A stretch of DNA of 64,000 bases from Tetramitus jugosus. Lineage: Eukaryota; Heterolobosea; Eutetramitea; Acrasida; Vahlkampfiidae. A program made the position numbers and the translations under genes. The stretch covers positions 1 through 64,000 of the forward strand of contig OW569389.1 in assembly GCA_937625935.1 (NCBI GenBank), given 5' to 3'. The stretch's first letter is position 1, and each line of letters starts with the position of its first letter. This document shows, in pieces, positions 19,546-28,804 of this stretch. The notes beneath the pieces are model-generated. The model did no database searches. It saw only the letters and a list, made by a program, of their open reading frames with translations, and had not been told where the DNA came from.

Positions 19546-21570
19546 TTATTTCTTATCTTCTCGATTCTGGAGCTCCAGGATATCAATTTTTACCATACCC
19601 TCTTCTCCTTCATCATCCGAGCCGTCTGATGATTCTCCATCAGATGACTCTTGTGTGTTGGTGGTTGTGGATGGTCCACCTGGTAACAACATTTGCTTAG
19701 AAGCCAGTTTGCGATAATATCCATCTGGCATGTTCACTAACTCCAGATGAGTTCCCATCTCCTTGATCTCTCCCTTGTTCATCACAACAATCACATCTGA
19801 GTCAATAACCGTTGACAGACGATGAGCAATGATGATAGACGTCCTTCCCTCCATCAACTTGTTCAACGCTTCTTGCACAATGGATTCTGACTGTGTGTCC
19901 AATGCACTTGTTGCTTCATCAAGCAACAACAACTTTGGATCTTGAATCATTGCTCTTGCAATTGCAATTCTTTGCTTTTGACCACCAGACATTGAAACAC
20001 CTCTCTCTCCTAGCATAGTGTTATATCCATCAGGAAGTGACATGATAAAGTCATGTGCATTGGCTGCAATTGCTGCATCAATCACATCTTGTTCGGTCAC
20101 TTGCCTTCCAGATTGTTGCACGGCATACAATATATTATCTCTGATGGAAGAGGCAAACAGTGTTGGTTCCTGTGTCACAATTCCAATATTTCTGTGCAAC
20201 CACCGAGGATCAATTTCGTTCAAGTCATTGCCATCCAAGATAATTTGTCCAGAATCTGCTTGATAAAACTTCTCTAGCAGACCAACTATCGTCGATTTAC
20301 CTGAACCTGAAGCACCGACCAAGGCAACAGCTTGACCAGGATGAATGGTAAGGTTAAAGTTCTTCAAAACTTGAGTGTTTGGTCTTGTTGGATACGAGAA
20401 GGTGACATTCTTGAACTCAATGTGGCCCACTACTTTCTCTGGTTGAAGACCGCCACTAGGGTTCATCAGTGGATGTCTTCTGATCACCTTCAATAGATCT
20501 CTGATATTCTGGGAAGCTTTACCAAACTCGGGAAGAATCTTAAGACCATTCGCAATACCAATAGTACTCATCAGAATGTAACCGTACACTTGAAACATAA
20601 TACCAAGAGTTATCTCGCCCTTGACCACAAGTGTACCTCCAAACCAGAAACCAAGCGCAATATTACCATAATTGAAGAAAATGGCAAATGGAACTGTACC
20701 AGCAATCACAGCTGCTTTAAACAAGTAGACCTTGTGAATCTCCAACAACTTGTGGAAGAATCTCTTCTTTTCTCTCTCCTCTCCATCCATTGATCGAATG
20801 GTTCTCATGGCACTCACGACTTCATTGGAAATGTTGGCTGCTTGTCCGTTGATGCGATTAATCAATTTCTGAGCAATAGTGACTCCAACACCAGTAAACG
20901 CTAGAATGAGAACGAATAGAGGTATAATGGCCATCATCACGAGAGCCATCTTCCATCCAGCAACCAGGGCCATAATAAATCCGAACACAATTTGAGCACC
21001 GTGCGTGGCAAGTTCTCCGAGCTTGTTCGTGTATGTTTCTTGAATCAACTCCATTGCTTCTGTCATATCATTGATCAATTGACCAGTTCTCTTCATATCA
21101 AAGTATCCAATCTCTTGATCCATCAGTGAGTCAAAGTATGCCGTCTTGAGACGAGTTCCAACTCTTCCATGAGCAAAATTCATACAGAAGAAATGAATGA
21201 CTTGAGCAACAAAGGCACCCACTGCAACATAGGCCATCTTTGTAGCTAAATCACTCATGACAACACTCTGCTTTGTCACCGCCTTTAGACTCGTTGCTTG
21301 GGTCACAATCATTGACGTAGAAACACCAGTGGATGTCGACATGCTATCAATCATATCACCCAACAGCATGAACAACAGAATGGGTATACAACCAAAGCCC
21401 GCAGCTCCAAACATTCCAATTAATAGTAGAATATTCTCTGGTCCAAAGTACCACCAGACCATGATAGGACTGACAAACTTTGGATCGGCTGGATCTTCAA
21501 AATCCGCCATCTTGTGTGGTTTACTCTTCTTGAAAGCCTTTACACTCTTTTCTCTCTTATGTCGGGCCAT
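19546..21570 (-). CDS. ABC half-transporter, ABCB (MDR/TAP) type
   Basis: The protein is 674 residues, starting at ATG 21570. A six-helix ABC transmembrane domain (about residues 45-340, with the family's Gly-rich FDMKRTGQLINDM intracellular loop) precedes one nucleotide-binding domain. That domain has Walker A GASGSGKST near 416-424, signature SMSGGQKQRIAIARAM near 524-540, Walker B LLLLDEATSALD near 547-558 and H-loop IIIAHRLST near 577-585. All catalytic residues are present, so it should dimerise and use ATP to export lipids, peptides or drugs. The C-terminus is acidic/Ser-rich (ESSDGESSDGSDDEGEE). It is divergent from the Zn2Cys6 factor, with about 500 bases between them. This and its distance from the NRPS (2.2 kb) make it a candidate exporter for that pathway, by position only. 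Confidence 0.9.
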   Translation of the reverse strand: MARHKREKSVKAFKKSKPHKMADFEDPADPKFVSPIMVWWYFGPENILLLIGMFGAAGFGCIPILLFMLLGDMIDSMSTSTGVSTSMIVTQATSLKAVTKQSVVMSDLATKMAYVAVGAFVAQVIHFFCMNFAHGRVGTRLKTAYFDSLMDQEIGYFDMKRTGQLINDMTEAMELIQETYTNKLGELATHGAQIVFGFIMALVAGWKMALVMMAIIPLFVLILAFTGVGVTIAQKLINRINGQAANISNEVVSAMRTIRSMDGEEREKKRFFHKLLEIHKVYLFKAAVIAGTVPFAIFFNYGNIALGFWFGGTLVVKGEITLGIMFQVYGYILMSTIGIANGLKILPEFGKASQNIRDLLKVIRRHPLMNPSGGLQPEKVVGHIEFKNVTFSYPTRPNTQVLKNFNLTIHPGQAVALVGASGSGKSTIVGLLEKFYQADSGQIILDGNDLNEIDPRWLHRNIGIVTQEPTLFASSIRDNILYAVQQSGRQVTEQDVIDAAIAANAHDFIMSLPDGYNTMLGERGVSMSGGQKQRIAIARAMIQDPKLLLLDEATSALDTQSESIVQEALNKLMEGRTSIIIAHRLSTVIDSDVIVVMNKGEIKEMGTHLELVNMPDGYYRKLASKQMLLPGGPSTTTNTQESSDGESSDGSDDEGEEGMVKIDILELQNREDKK

Positions 21571-22069
21571 AGTTATGTGTTTATATACAAGGTAGCAATA
21601 GGTATGCTTATTAAGTGTTGGTCTTGTTTGTTTTGTATTGGTTTGTTATTGGCTGCTCAAGGACATAATCATCGCGCACCTTTTTAGTTCAAAATTTCCA
21701 AGGCGCGCCACCCGCATAACCTCCGGTAAAGTGCGAGCGTATCGCATTGGCGTTTCATGGAGAAAATCCAGGGGAATACTTTTCAAATTGGAAAGTACCT
21801 TCTAAGCATGGATTCTCACGCAACCAAAGTACATGTAAGGTTCATCAAACTTCCATGTCTCTCGCTTGATGGCATTGATCGGCACAAGTATTTTTTCATT
21901 GAACCAAAAAAGTCGGAGCAACGAACGGTTGAACTTCAGAATTGTCGTTGAAGTCTTCGCACCTCCGACAGTATTATTCCAATTGTCCAACGCTCAAATT
22001 GGTTGTCGATCTGGGACCATGGTCTCTCTCGCCCAACAACAGAACTGAACTAACCACCAACGCCAACTA
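21571..22069. promoter_or_regulatory. Divergent intergenic region between ABC transporter and Zn2Cys6 factor
   Basis: About 500 bases serve both genes in opposite directions. GGCGCGCC lies near 21702-21711. A short plus-strand frame (21757-21951, ATG start, 64 codons) could be an upstream open reading frame or a leader of the factor's transcript. Core promoter elements are not clear. Confidence 0.45.
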
Positions 22070-24097
22070 ATGCAGCAACACTTTGAGTCACTGATGCATG
22101 CCATTGCTCCTCTCCATTCGGCTGCTTCTGCCTCCCCCAACACCACTCTCACCTTCCACCATGACTCACCAACAACAACAACAACATCCACTCCTTCTCC
22201 ACAACTGACTCAACCACCACAACAAAACTCCAATCTTCCACCTTCATCATCATCACAACAACAAGAACAACAACAACAACCACCACACTATCGAATCGCA
22301 TGTCAACCATGTCGTTCCGCTCACACAAAATGCGACAAAATTCTTCCCTGTTGTTCACAATGTCTCAAAAGTGGAAAAACTTGCGAATATGCACCACCAA
22401 AAAAACGTCGACCCAGAAGACGAACAAACACAGTAGCCACAGCAGTCGCAACCAACGAACTCAATGATGATGATAACCATAAGAAAAAAAAGAAGATGAA
22501 AATCGATCATCACACCTCTCATCACAACAACAATAATGATATGAGCAGTAGTAGTAGTAGTCATAGTCATGATAGTGATGGAGATGAAGATGGAGAAGAA
22601 GACGAAGAAGGAGACGAAGGAGATGATGATGATAGAGTTCCAATCGAACCAGAAGTACCATTCAGAACATCTGATTTAGTCAATTTTTATTATAGAGAGT
22701 GTAATGCACATTGGAATTTAGTGCCACAGAATTTGGTGAGTGAAGCTGTTCTTGCAGCAGAGAGTAAACAGACTCATCACAACATTGATCACAATAATAA
22801 TAACCAAAATCATCATCAGGCGACTAGTAGTAGTAGTAGTAATAGTAGTAATAGTGGTAATAGTGGTAGTAATAATAGTAGTAGTAGTGGTAATAGTGAA
22901 CATTATCAATTTGATTTGCATGTGAATAAGGCTGTTTGGTGCAGTGTACAAATGATGTCACTCAGTAGAATTTTAGCAGTGGAACGACATGAAGAAGAAT
23001 TGGAGAATCGGTTGCGAAACATTATTCGACAATTGAATCGAATGTGTCAGACATTGTTGTTGCGTGTAGATTTGTTTAAAGCGATACCCTATAATGAAAA
23101 ATTGGCTTGGGCAGCCATGAACATGTCCATTTATGAACGAGTGTATCATTTTGATAATAGAGGAGGGTATGAACAGTGGATGGGACTGGTGAAATCCTAT
23201 TTGAAATCAGCTCGATCACCCTCGGCACAATTAAAGGCATGTTATGGAACGTTCAAGTGGAGATCAGAGTGCAAACTAGCGGATCCAAATGATTTGAGAG
23301 GATATAAAATGATTGCAAAATCATTAAAGAAGAGAATTCGGTTGAATCGAATGTTGTTAAAGAGCAAGTTGTGGATTGATAACTCGGTCAAGAATCGCCT
23401 GTTGGAAGATTTGATTAATGTGATCAAGCAGAGAATTACAAGAGATGATCAATCTGTAGACTTGGCAGCACTGTCTACCATGTTAGACTTGTTGCAACAG
23501 ATTATTAATGATGTTCCTCAGAGCGCGACAGCAACGTTAGATTTACTCAGTTGCAAAATAGATTGTATATTGAATGAGGAGTCTAGAGTGGTTCAAAGTA
23601 CACCGAATGAGACGTTGAATCATCTCTATGCGTTCAAGAGAGAAGTCAGTGATCAAATATCACTGTTTCTCGCAAGTTTTCCAAAATTACCAATCGATAC
23701 TCTATGGAACGTAAGGCAAGTGTGCGTTGCTGTATCTGTTCACTTTCAATGCGCACTGCGGGGAGAGTCCGTGCTAGACATTCTTCGCATAGATGCTCGT
23801 ATATTAGAATTGTTGGATATTTCGCGGCGATTGCCAGAGAAGGGCATAACTCTGTTAAGGGAGGTCAATCAATGGATTGCATCAGTCGATCAATCACGTC
23901 AATCGATATCAAATATGAACACACAACACGCTGACCAACAATACTTGGGACTCAATACAAATGTCTCCTCTTTTGTAGATCTAGATCTGAACATGGAGGA
24001 TTTACTGCTCGATGACGCGACTGTTTTACAAATTCTTGCTGATTTGGCTCCAGCTAATTCAACCCAAGATTTCAATTTTACGAATTTATTTGATTGA
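22070..24097 (+). CDS. Zn(II)2Cys6 binuclear-cluster transcription factor
   Basis: A 675-residue protein with a Gln/Pro/Ser-rich N-terminus. It is followed by the cluster ACQPCRSAHTKCDK and then CSQCLKSGKTC, with the six cysteines at 78, 81, 88, 95, 98 and 105, and a basic linker KKRRPRRR. This is the DNA-binding domain typical of fungal Gal4-type regulators. Low-complexity Ser/His/Asn/Asp tracts (about 160-210 and 240-285) separate it from a long helical region without a recognised name that could be the effector/ligand part. The C-terminus is acidic (DLDLNMEDLLLDDA), like an activation domain. The family is best known from fungi, where members often sit inside the metabolite clusters they control. 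Confidence 0.85.
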   Translation: MQQHFESLMHAIAPLHSAASASPNTTLTFHHDSPTTTTTSTPSPQLTQPPQQNSNLPPSSSSQQQEQQQQPPHYRIACQPCRSAHTKCDKILPCCSQCLKSGKTCEYAPPKKRRPRRRTNTVATAVATNELNDDDNHKKKKKMKIDHHTSHHNNNNDMSSSSSSHSHDSDGDEDGEEDEEGDEGDDDDRVPIEPEVPFRTSDLVNFYYRECNAHWNLVPQNLVSEAVLAAESKQTHHNIDHNNNNQNHHQATSSSSSNSSNSGNSGSNNSSSSGNSEHYQFDLHVNKAVWCSVQMMSLSRILAVERHEEELENRLRNIIRQLNRMCQTLLLRVDLFKAIPYNEKLAWAAMNMSIYERVYHFDNRGGYEQWMGLVKSYLKSARSPSAQLKACYGTFKWRSECKLADPNDLRGYKMIAKSLKKRIRLNRMLLKSKLWIDNSVKNRLLEDLINVIKQRITRDDQSVDLAALSTMLDLLQQIINDVPQSATATLDLLSCKIDCILNEESRVVQSTPNETLNHLYAFKREVSDQISLFLASFPKLPIDTLWNVRQVCVAVSVHFQCALRGESVLDILRIDARILELLDISRRLPEKGITLLREVNQWIASVDQSRQSISNMNTQHADQQYLGLNTNVSSFVDLDLNMEDLLLDDATVLQILADLAPANSTQDFNFTNLFD

Positions 24098-24243
24098 AGT
24101 CACGCGAGGGTAACCTATTTATTGAGATGGAATAAAAGATAAGTCTTTCTCTGATTCGACGCATAGCTGGTGATGAATTGAGAACAACATTTGCACAAGA
24201 AATGACAATACTAGTTAGTTTACAAACGAGATTCTTTTATAGT

Positions 24244-25161
24244 TTACAATTGTTTGCACTGACCAGTGGTTTCACCCAAGATGAGCGGGAACTCAGCACC
24301 TTCCAAATAAGCATTGAAATGCTTCTTGAAGTAGGTCCAGGAAGACTCGTTTGGAACATTCAAATAGCATGGTGGAGCATGCTTGTAACCTGGGTTTCTG
24401 TTCAATTCAGCTCTCAAAACAGCAGGCAATTCATCAATGCTCTTAATCTTGGCAGCTTCAGCAGCTTGGATCAAGTATCCACGAGTTGCACCCATCTTCA
24501 TGAATGGCAAGAATGGAGAAACTCTGTTCCAAGCCATAGTGTATTCATCAACTTGCTTCTTGCTCTTCTTTCTCAAACCCTTGGTCTCAGTGAAGAACTT
24601 GAAATATTCAGCAGCCTTGTACATTCTGTCAGGGCTATATGGTACATAGGAAGCATTTCCGAATAGAGTGTTTGGATAGAAGAGATTCACAGTGGAAGAA
24701 AATTCAGTGATGCTGTCAGTCAAGCTGCTTGCAGGCATTGGATAACTTGCAGCGTACAATGGGAATTGTACTGGATCATTGGCAACGTGAACCACGGTGA
24801 CATTCTCATTGGTGAATGGATTCAACCAAGTGGTCAACTTTTTCTTGGTGACTGGGTCAAGGTACAATTGCATTTCACGCTGAGTAGTAACATAGTTGTC
24901 ACCCATCTTGATACATCTTGCAATATTGACACCGACGATGTCAAAGATTGGAGCAAATGGAGCACCGTCAATGCTGGCAGTCAAAGTTCCGTTCCAAGCG
25001 GTAATGACCTCGTCAGTGGACTTCAGAGAGCATCTCAATCTTACTTGTTCCTCAAGAGAGACTTGAGCGGCATGGAAAGGGGAGCTCTTCTTGCAAAGGA
25101 CAAGAGTCGCCACACTTGCCAGGATCAAAATGGTGAGCACGAAAAAGTTTGTATGGTACAT
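24244..25161 (-). CDS. Secreted DUF1838-family protein
   Basis: The protein is 305 residues with an N-terminal signal peptide (FFVLTILILASVATLVLC). The body contains the DUF1838 pattern: WNGTLTASIDG, FDIVGVNIARCI, an EMQLYLDP strand, then WLNPFTNENVTVVHVANDPV, and the helical half with YFKFFTETKG and a YKHAPPCY near the C-terminus. The family's biochemical role is unknown; many bacterial, fungal and protist members are exported. The 3' end faces the Zn2Cys6 gene (convergent, about 150 bases apart). The family call rests on the WxNPxTxExVxVVHVxNDPV string. Confidence 0.65.
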   Translation of the reverse strand: MYHTNFFVLTILILASVATLVLCKKSSPFHAAQVSLEEQVRLRCSLKSTDEVITAWNGTLTASIDGAPFAPIFDIVGVNIARCIKMGDNYVTTQREMQLYLDPVTKKKLTTWLNPFTNENVTVVHVANDPVQFPLYAASYPMPASSLTDSITEFSSTVNLFYPNTLFGNASYVPYSPDRMYKAAEYFKFFTETKGLRKKSKKQVDEYTMAWNRVSPFLPFMKMGATRGYLIQAAEAAKIKSIDELPAVLRAELNRNPGYKHAPPCYLNVPNESSWTYFKKHFNAYLEGAEFPLILGETTGQCKQL

Positions 25162-25542
25162 GATTTGTTTTGTTATGGTGGTATGTTTGTGGTAGATTCG
25201 TTTCTAGGCAGAGGGAATAGAGATTTTATAGTTCTGTATGATCCCGGTTTTCCGATGACAAATGATACCCCTTCTTCTTTTTAAAGGTTGTTTTCATGCT
25301 CCTCTGGAACATGTTTTGACGTTAGTTGTCATCTGCGTCAAAATTTCAACTCAACGTCGCTTGTATCTTCCCAATGAGTTAAGCACATTAGATGACATCG
25401 ACATCGGCGACCCCTGGTATGGTGAACCTGGCGACACAAGGGATTGACAGTTGACTCCATTGTTTGTGAGAATCTTTAGGCTAAAGTAGTATTCCACATC
25501 TCTCTTTTCTCTCCGTTCCATGCAATTATACTACTGAAAAAC
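25162..25542. other. Divergent intergenic region
   Basis: About 380 bases between the secreted DUF1838 gene and the seven-helix gene, presumably holding both promoters. Short open frames here show no domain. Nothing specific is recognised. Confidence 0.4.
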
Positions 25543-26760
25543 ATGTCTGAAGCTATTATCGACGTACTTCTCTGGGTAAATGCTTTGAACGGAACAGCTA
25601 CAGGAAACGGGACATATCCCGGAAGTGGAGCAACTGCTGCCAGTCTAAGGAAAGCAAGAACGGAGAAGGCTTCTACTCCAATTTTTCTCATCATTTATTC
25701 CATCGGATTGTTAGTTACTCTAGGAGTACTCATGCCTGTTGTATACAAGAGAAAGTGGAACAGATTACCTGTGTTTATATTGTGTATCATATTCAACATC
25801 TTGTGCATTGCTTCATCCGCTGTGCGTATTGCAAGAGTGTTCCAAACATTTAATTTCAGGGATCCGAAGCAGGCAAAGAAGTTCCTAGCTCTCCAGAACG
25901 CTTTTGTTTACATTCGGACGATCTCATACATTCTGCCAATTGCTCTCATTCTTTCTGTCTGTATCATATTCATCAAGGTTCTGGTTGGTATAGGACTAGT
26001 TGGAAGGAAAGTGTCATACTTGTTGTATGGTATTGCTTCAACAGTGATTCTGGCCACTGTGATAACAGATCTTGTTTTTCTGTTCCTGATCATATTCAAG
26101 CCCACTTTCTCGTCTGCTTCCTCCTACGTGTTCTTCTCACTGATGAGCTCGTACATTTTCTGCGCAGGACTCTTCTTCATTATTCTGGCTCTGAGGATTG
26201 GAATCTATACATTGTATATGGCATGTGCAAAGAAGGCTCTCAAGAGGGTGGTCATTCTCTTTTGTTGTGTCTTTCTTCTAATGGTGTTCCGTATTCCTGC
26301 ATATTTTGTGGCTATGACCGGCGTTTTGACTCGAGGACACATTAACTTTATCATCTCCCATTTATCTGAGTGTATGATATCGTTTGTAGTTTGCGCCGTG
26401 TTCCACGAAAAGATTACCAAGAAGAAGTCGAACATGGATGATAATAATGTTGTTCAAGTTGTGAACAGTAGTCACAAAGCTCAGGAGTCAGAGTGTGGAG
26501 AAGTCATTGAAATGACTGACAACAAAGAATTGTCACACCAAAAGGAAGAAAAGGCAAAGGTACAATCCACAACGCCAGTAGAGACCATTGGCAAACCCCT
26601 CGATGAATTAACCTGCAGTGAGATCCAGCAAGACGTTGTTTGCTATGAAGCCGTCCATCCTGAAGAGGATTCCTCCTCAATAGTGGATGAACCACCTGCA
26701 CCTCTAGAATTAACTGGAAGCCCACCTGCTCTAGAAGTACTAGTCATACAACAAGAATAA
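25543..26760 (+). CDS. Seven-helix membrane protein, possible GPCR-like
   Basis: The protein is 405 residues. A short N-glycosylatable N-terminus (NGTATGNGTYP) is followed by seven hydrophobic helices at about 46-66, 75-95, 123-147, 157-187, 192-225, 233-259 and 265-285. The polar tail of about 120 residues is Glu/Ser/Thr-rich. The topology suits a receptor, with the tail inside, but no DRY or NPxxY motif or family signature is seen. Alternatives are a transporter or an orphan membrane protein. It runs in the same direction as the MLO-like gene 128 bases downstream. Confidence 0.6.
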   Translation: MSEAIIDVLLWVNALNGTATGNGTYPGSGATAASLRKARTEKASTPIFLIIYSIGLLVTLGVLMPVVYKRKWNRLPVFILCIIFNILCIASSAVRIARVFQTFNFRDPKQAKKFLALQNAFVYIRTISYILPIALILSVCIIFIKVLVGIGLVGRKVSYLLYGIASTVILATVITDLVFLFLIIFKPTFSSASSYVFFSLMSSYIFCAGLFFIILALRIGIYTLYMACAKKALKRVVILFCCVFLLMVFRIPAYFVAMTGVLTRGHINFIISHLSECMISFVVCAVFHEKITKKKSNMDDNNVVQVVNSSHKAQESECGEVIEMTDNKELSHQKEEKAKVQSTTPVETIGKPLDELTCSEIQQDVVCYEAVHPEEDSSSIVDEPPAPLELTGSPPALEVLVIQQE

Positions 26761-26888
26761 ACCACACAAGCCCTTCAAGTGCAGAACCTGGCCAGTTTTT
26801 TCACTTCCAATTCACTATCCAACCCCTCCCAACATTTCTCCGAACATTCCATTCAAATTTGACAGCAGAAAATAGAAGAAGAACAACA

Positions 26889-28769
26889 ATGACGTTCCCT
26901 CATGGTCCCAGCAGTCACACTGGACTGAATTATCGGTTTGGGTGGAAACGACCCCTCGTACTCTTCATGATTTCATTGATTGTCTTCCATCTTCTCATGA
27001 AGTTCAAGCAAGATGTGCAGCGCGGGAGGGAAATTAATGAAACGGCGCCTTTTCTTTACAATAGCTCAGAAATTAGTCAAGCGTCGTCGTCGCTGGAGAC
27101 TGAAAAGCTCGATAGCTTTGCAGCTGTGTTCAGCAACAATGGGAATCAGCATTCAAGCCACAATCCAGTTCATGATCGCAATGAATATTGCTACAACATG
27201 ACTCATGTGACAATCTACAATCTAGGTCAAAGATTGAACTGCAAGGACAACTCTGAGAGCTTTTCAATAGGAATGGTCGTTGCTTTGATGTTTACGGTTG
27301 CTGCTGAGATCTTGGCTCATCACCTAGAGCACAAATTCAAGGACAATATCATTCATTTGACCATGCTCAACAAGATTTACAAGGAACTCATGTTCATGGG
27401 TCTCATTGGTTTGTTTATTAATATGCTCGAGAGTTTAAACATGTTTGAGAACTTGTTTGAACTGTCGAGCTATTTGGCCACCAAGATGGGATTTCCACCA
27501 GAGCACAACATTCATGAAACGGAGCATGAGAGAGTAGAGAGAAGAGTGTTGATTTTTGACTTTGTTCATGTTAGTTTATTCTTCCTGAGTGTGTTCTATG
27601 TGTCAATGGTTGCACTGTGGTATTACTTGATGAGAAGAACATGGAAGAGATGGAAGAGATATGAGGAGGGATCAGAGGACAGAGCAATCAGCTATTACAA
27701 GCACGTGAGGGACAAAGTCAATAGTTCAAACAAGATTGCTCTCATGTTTAAGTATCGATTGTGGTACAATTATACGTGTGCTTTAGATAGATTGAATTAT
27801 TTCACTGTGCGACAACGGTTCATACAGGTGAATGATTTGATGGGTCGATCATTTAGGTTCGATCATTACTTGAAGCAATGCGCATTACACATGTTTGTTC
27901 ACATTATTGAAATTGATTCCAAAACTTGGATTGGTTGTTGTGTAGTATTTGGTATCAATTATTTGCGTAATAAGCTGTTTGACTTTAGTACGACGAATTC
28001 TGGAGTTCCATTATTTGTGTCTCTATTCTCTGGAGGAAGTTTGTTTATATCTGCTATTGTGTATGTGTCTTTAAGAGCAGCTTACAGTAGATATATTTCT
28101 GCTCATGTGGATAGCTTTTGCAAGGACAAACAAACGAGTCATACAAGGGCACTACACGCTGAAGTGAATCCCTTCTCCTATCAAGAATCTGATGAAATAT
28201 CTCTCTTGTCTCAGCAGGAGAGCACTTCACCGCATCCACCCAGCAAGATAATATCGAATCATTTGGAACAAATTCGAGTTGTAGAGAGTGGTGTACATAA
28301 TGACACTAACGAGCGCCGAGATGGAAATCGAGACGTGTTGTACAATGATCAAGACGATCTATCCGTACCTTTGGACGATAAGAATGGCATTCATTTAGTC
28401 TCTATGAACAGGTACTTCTTTTTACGCATGCCTAAACTGACTTTCTCATTGGCGCAAATCTCGCTTCTCATTCAGTCGTTCTATATGAGTTTGTACATTC
28501 TGCATTTTATTTATGTGATCGTCATTGAGAACTCGTTTGGCATACGTCACGTCGCTCCTCGTTACATAATTGCCTTTGGATTTTTGATACCGAGTGTATT
28601 TGCAGTTTGCGTAATGTTTCCCTTGATTATGCCCCTGATGGTCATTATGTTGAGTGTGGACGATCATAGCAACCAAAAGGAGATCTCGCAACAGTTGAAG
28701 CGATGGGACAAGCGGACGATGAAGCAACTTGACACACATAGCGAGAATGTTGAAACTGATGGTTTATAA
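26889..28769 (+). CDS. MLO-like multi-pass membrane protein
   Basis: The first ATG is at 26889 (MTFPHGPSSHTG), giving 626 residues; the frame is open a little further upstream from a TTG. The order of features fits the MLO family: an early helix, then AEILAHHLEHKFKDN with LNKIYKELMFMGLIGLFINM (MLO: HHxxExL...KIKAELMLLGFISLLL). After that come an extracellular Cys-containing loop, and FRFDHYLKQCALHMFVHIIEID, which parallels the family's FxFxxYxxRxMExxF region, and paired C-terminal helices. MLO proteins are calmodulin-regulated calcium-channel-like proteins known from plants and algae. The similarity is visible but distant. A tail with charged Ser/Gln sequence carries possible regulatory sites. 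Confidence 0.55.
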   Translation: MTFPHGPSSHTGLNYRFGWKRPLVLFMISLIVFHLLMKFKQDVQRGREINETAPFLYNSSEISQASSSLETEKLDSFAAVFSNNGNQHSSHNPVHDRNEYCYNMTHVTIYNLGQRLNCKDNSESFSIGMVVALMFTVAAEILAHHLEHKFKDNIIHLTMLNKIYKELMFMGLIGLFINMLESLNMFENLFELSSYLATKMGFPPEHNIHETEHERVERRVLIFDFVHVSLFFLSVFYVSMVALWYYLMRRTWKRWKRYEEGSEDRAISYYKHVRDKVNSSNKIALMFKYRLWYNYTCALDRLNYFTVRQRFIQVNDLMGRSFRFDHYLKQCALHMFVHIIEIDSKTWIGCCVVFGINYLRNKLFDFSTTNSGVPLFVSLFSGGSLFISAIVYVSLRAAYSRYISAHVDSFCKDKQTSHTRALHAEVNPFSYQESDEISLLSQQESTSPHPPSKIISNHLEQIRVVESGVHNDTNERRDGNRDVLYNDQDDLSVPLDDKNGIHLVSMNRYFFLRMPKLTFSLAQISLLIQSFYMSLYILHFIYVIVIENSFGIRHVAPRYIIAFGFLIPSVFAVCVMFPLIMPLMVIMLSVDDHSNQKEISQQLKRWDKRTMKQLDTHSENVETDGL

Positions 28770-28804
28770 AACAAATCGATTTTTGTATCTGGCTAGGGGA
28801 GTGT

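Noticed and set aside
24178-24666. 162-codon plus-strand frame
   Set aside because: It is antisense to the DUF1838 gene, which has a signal peptide and a family signature.
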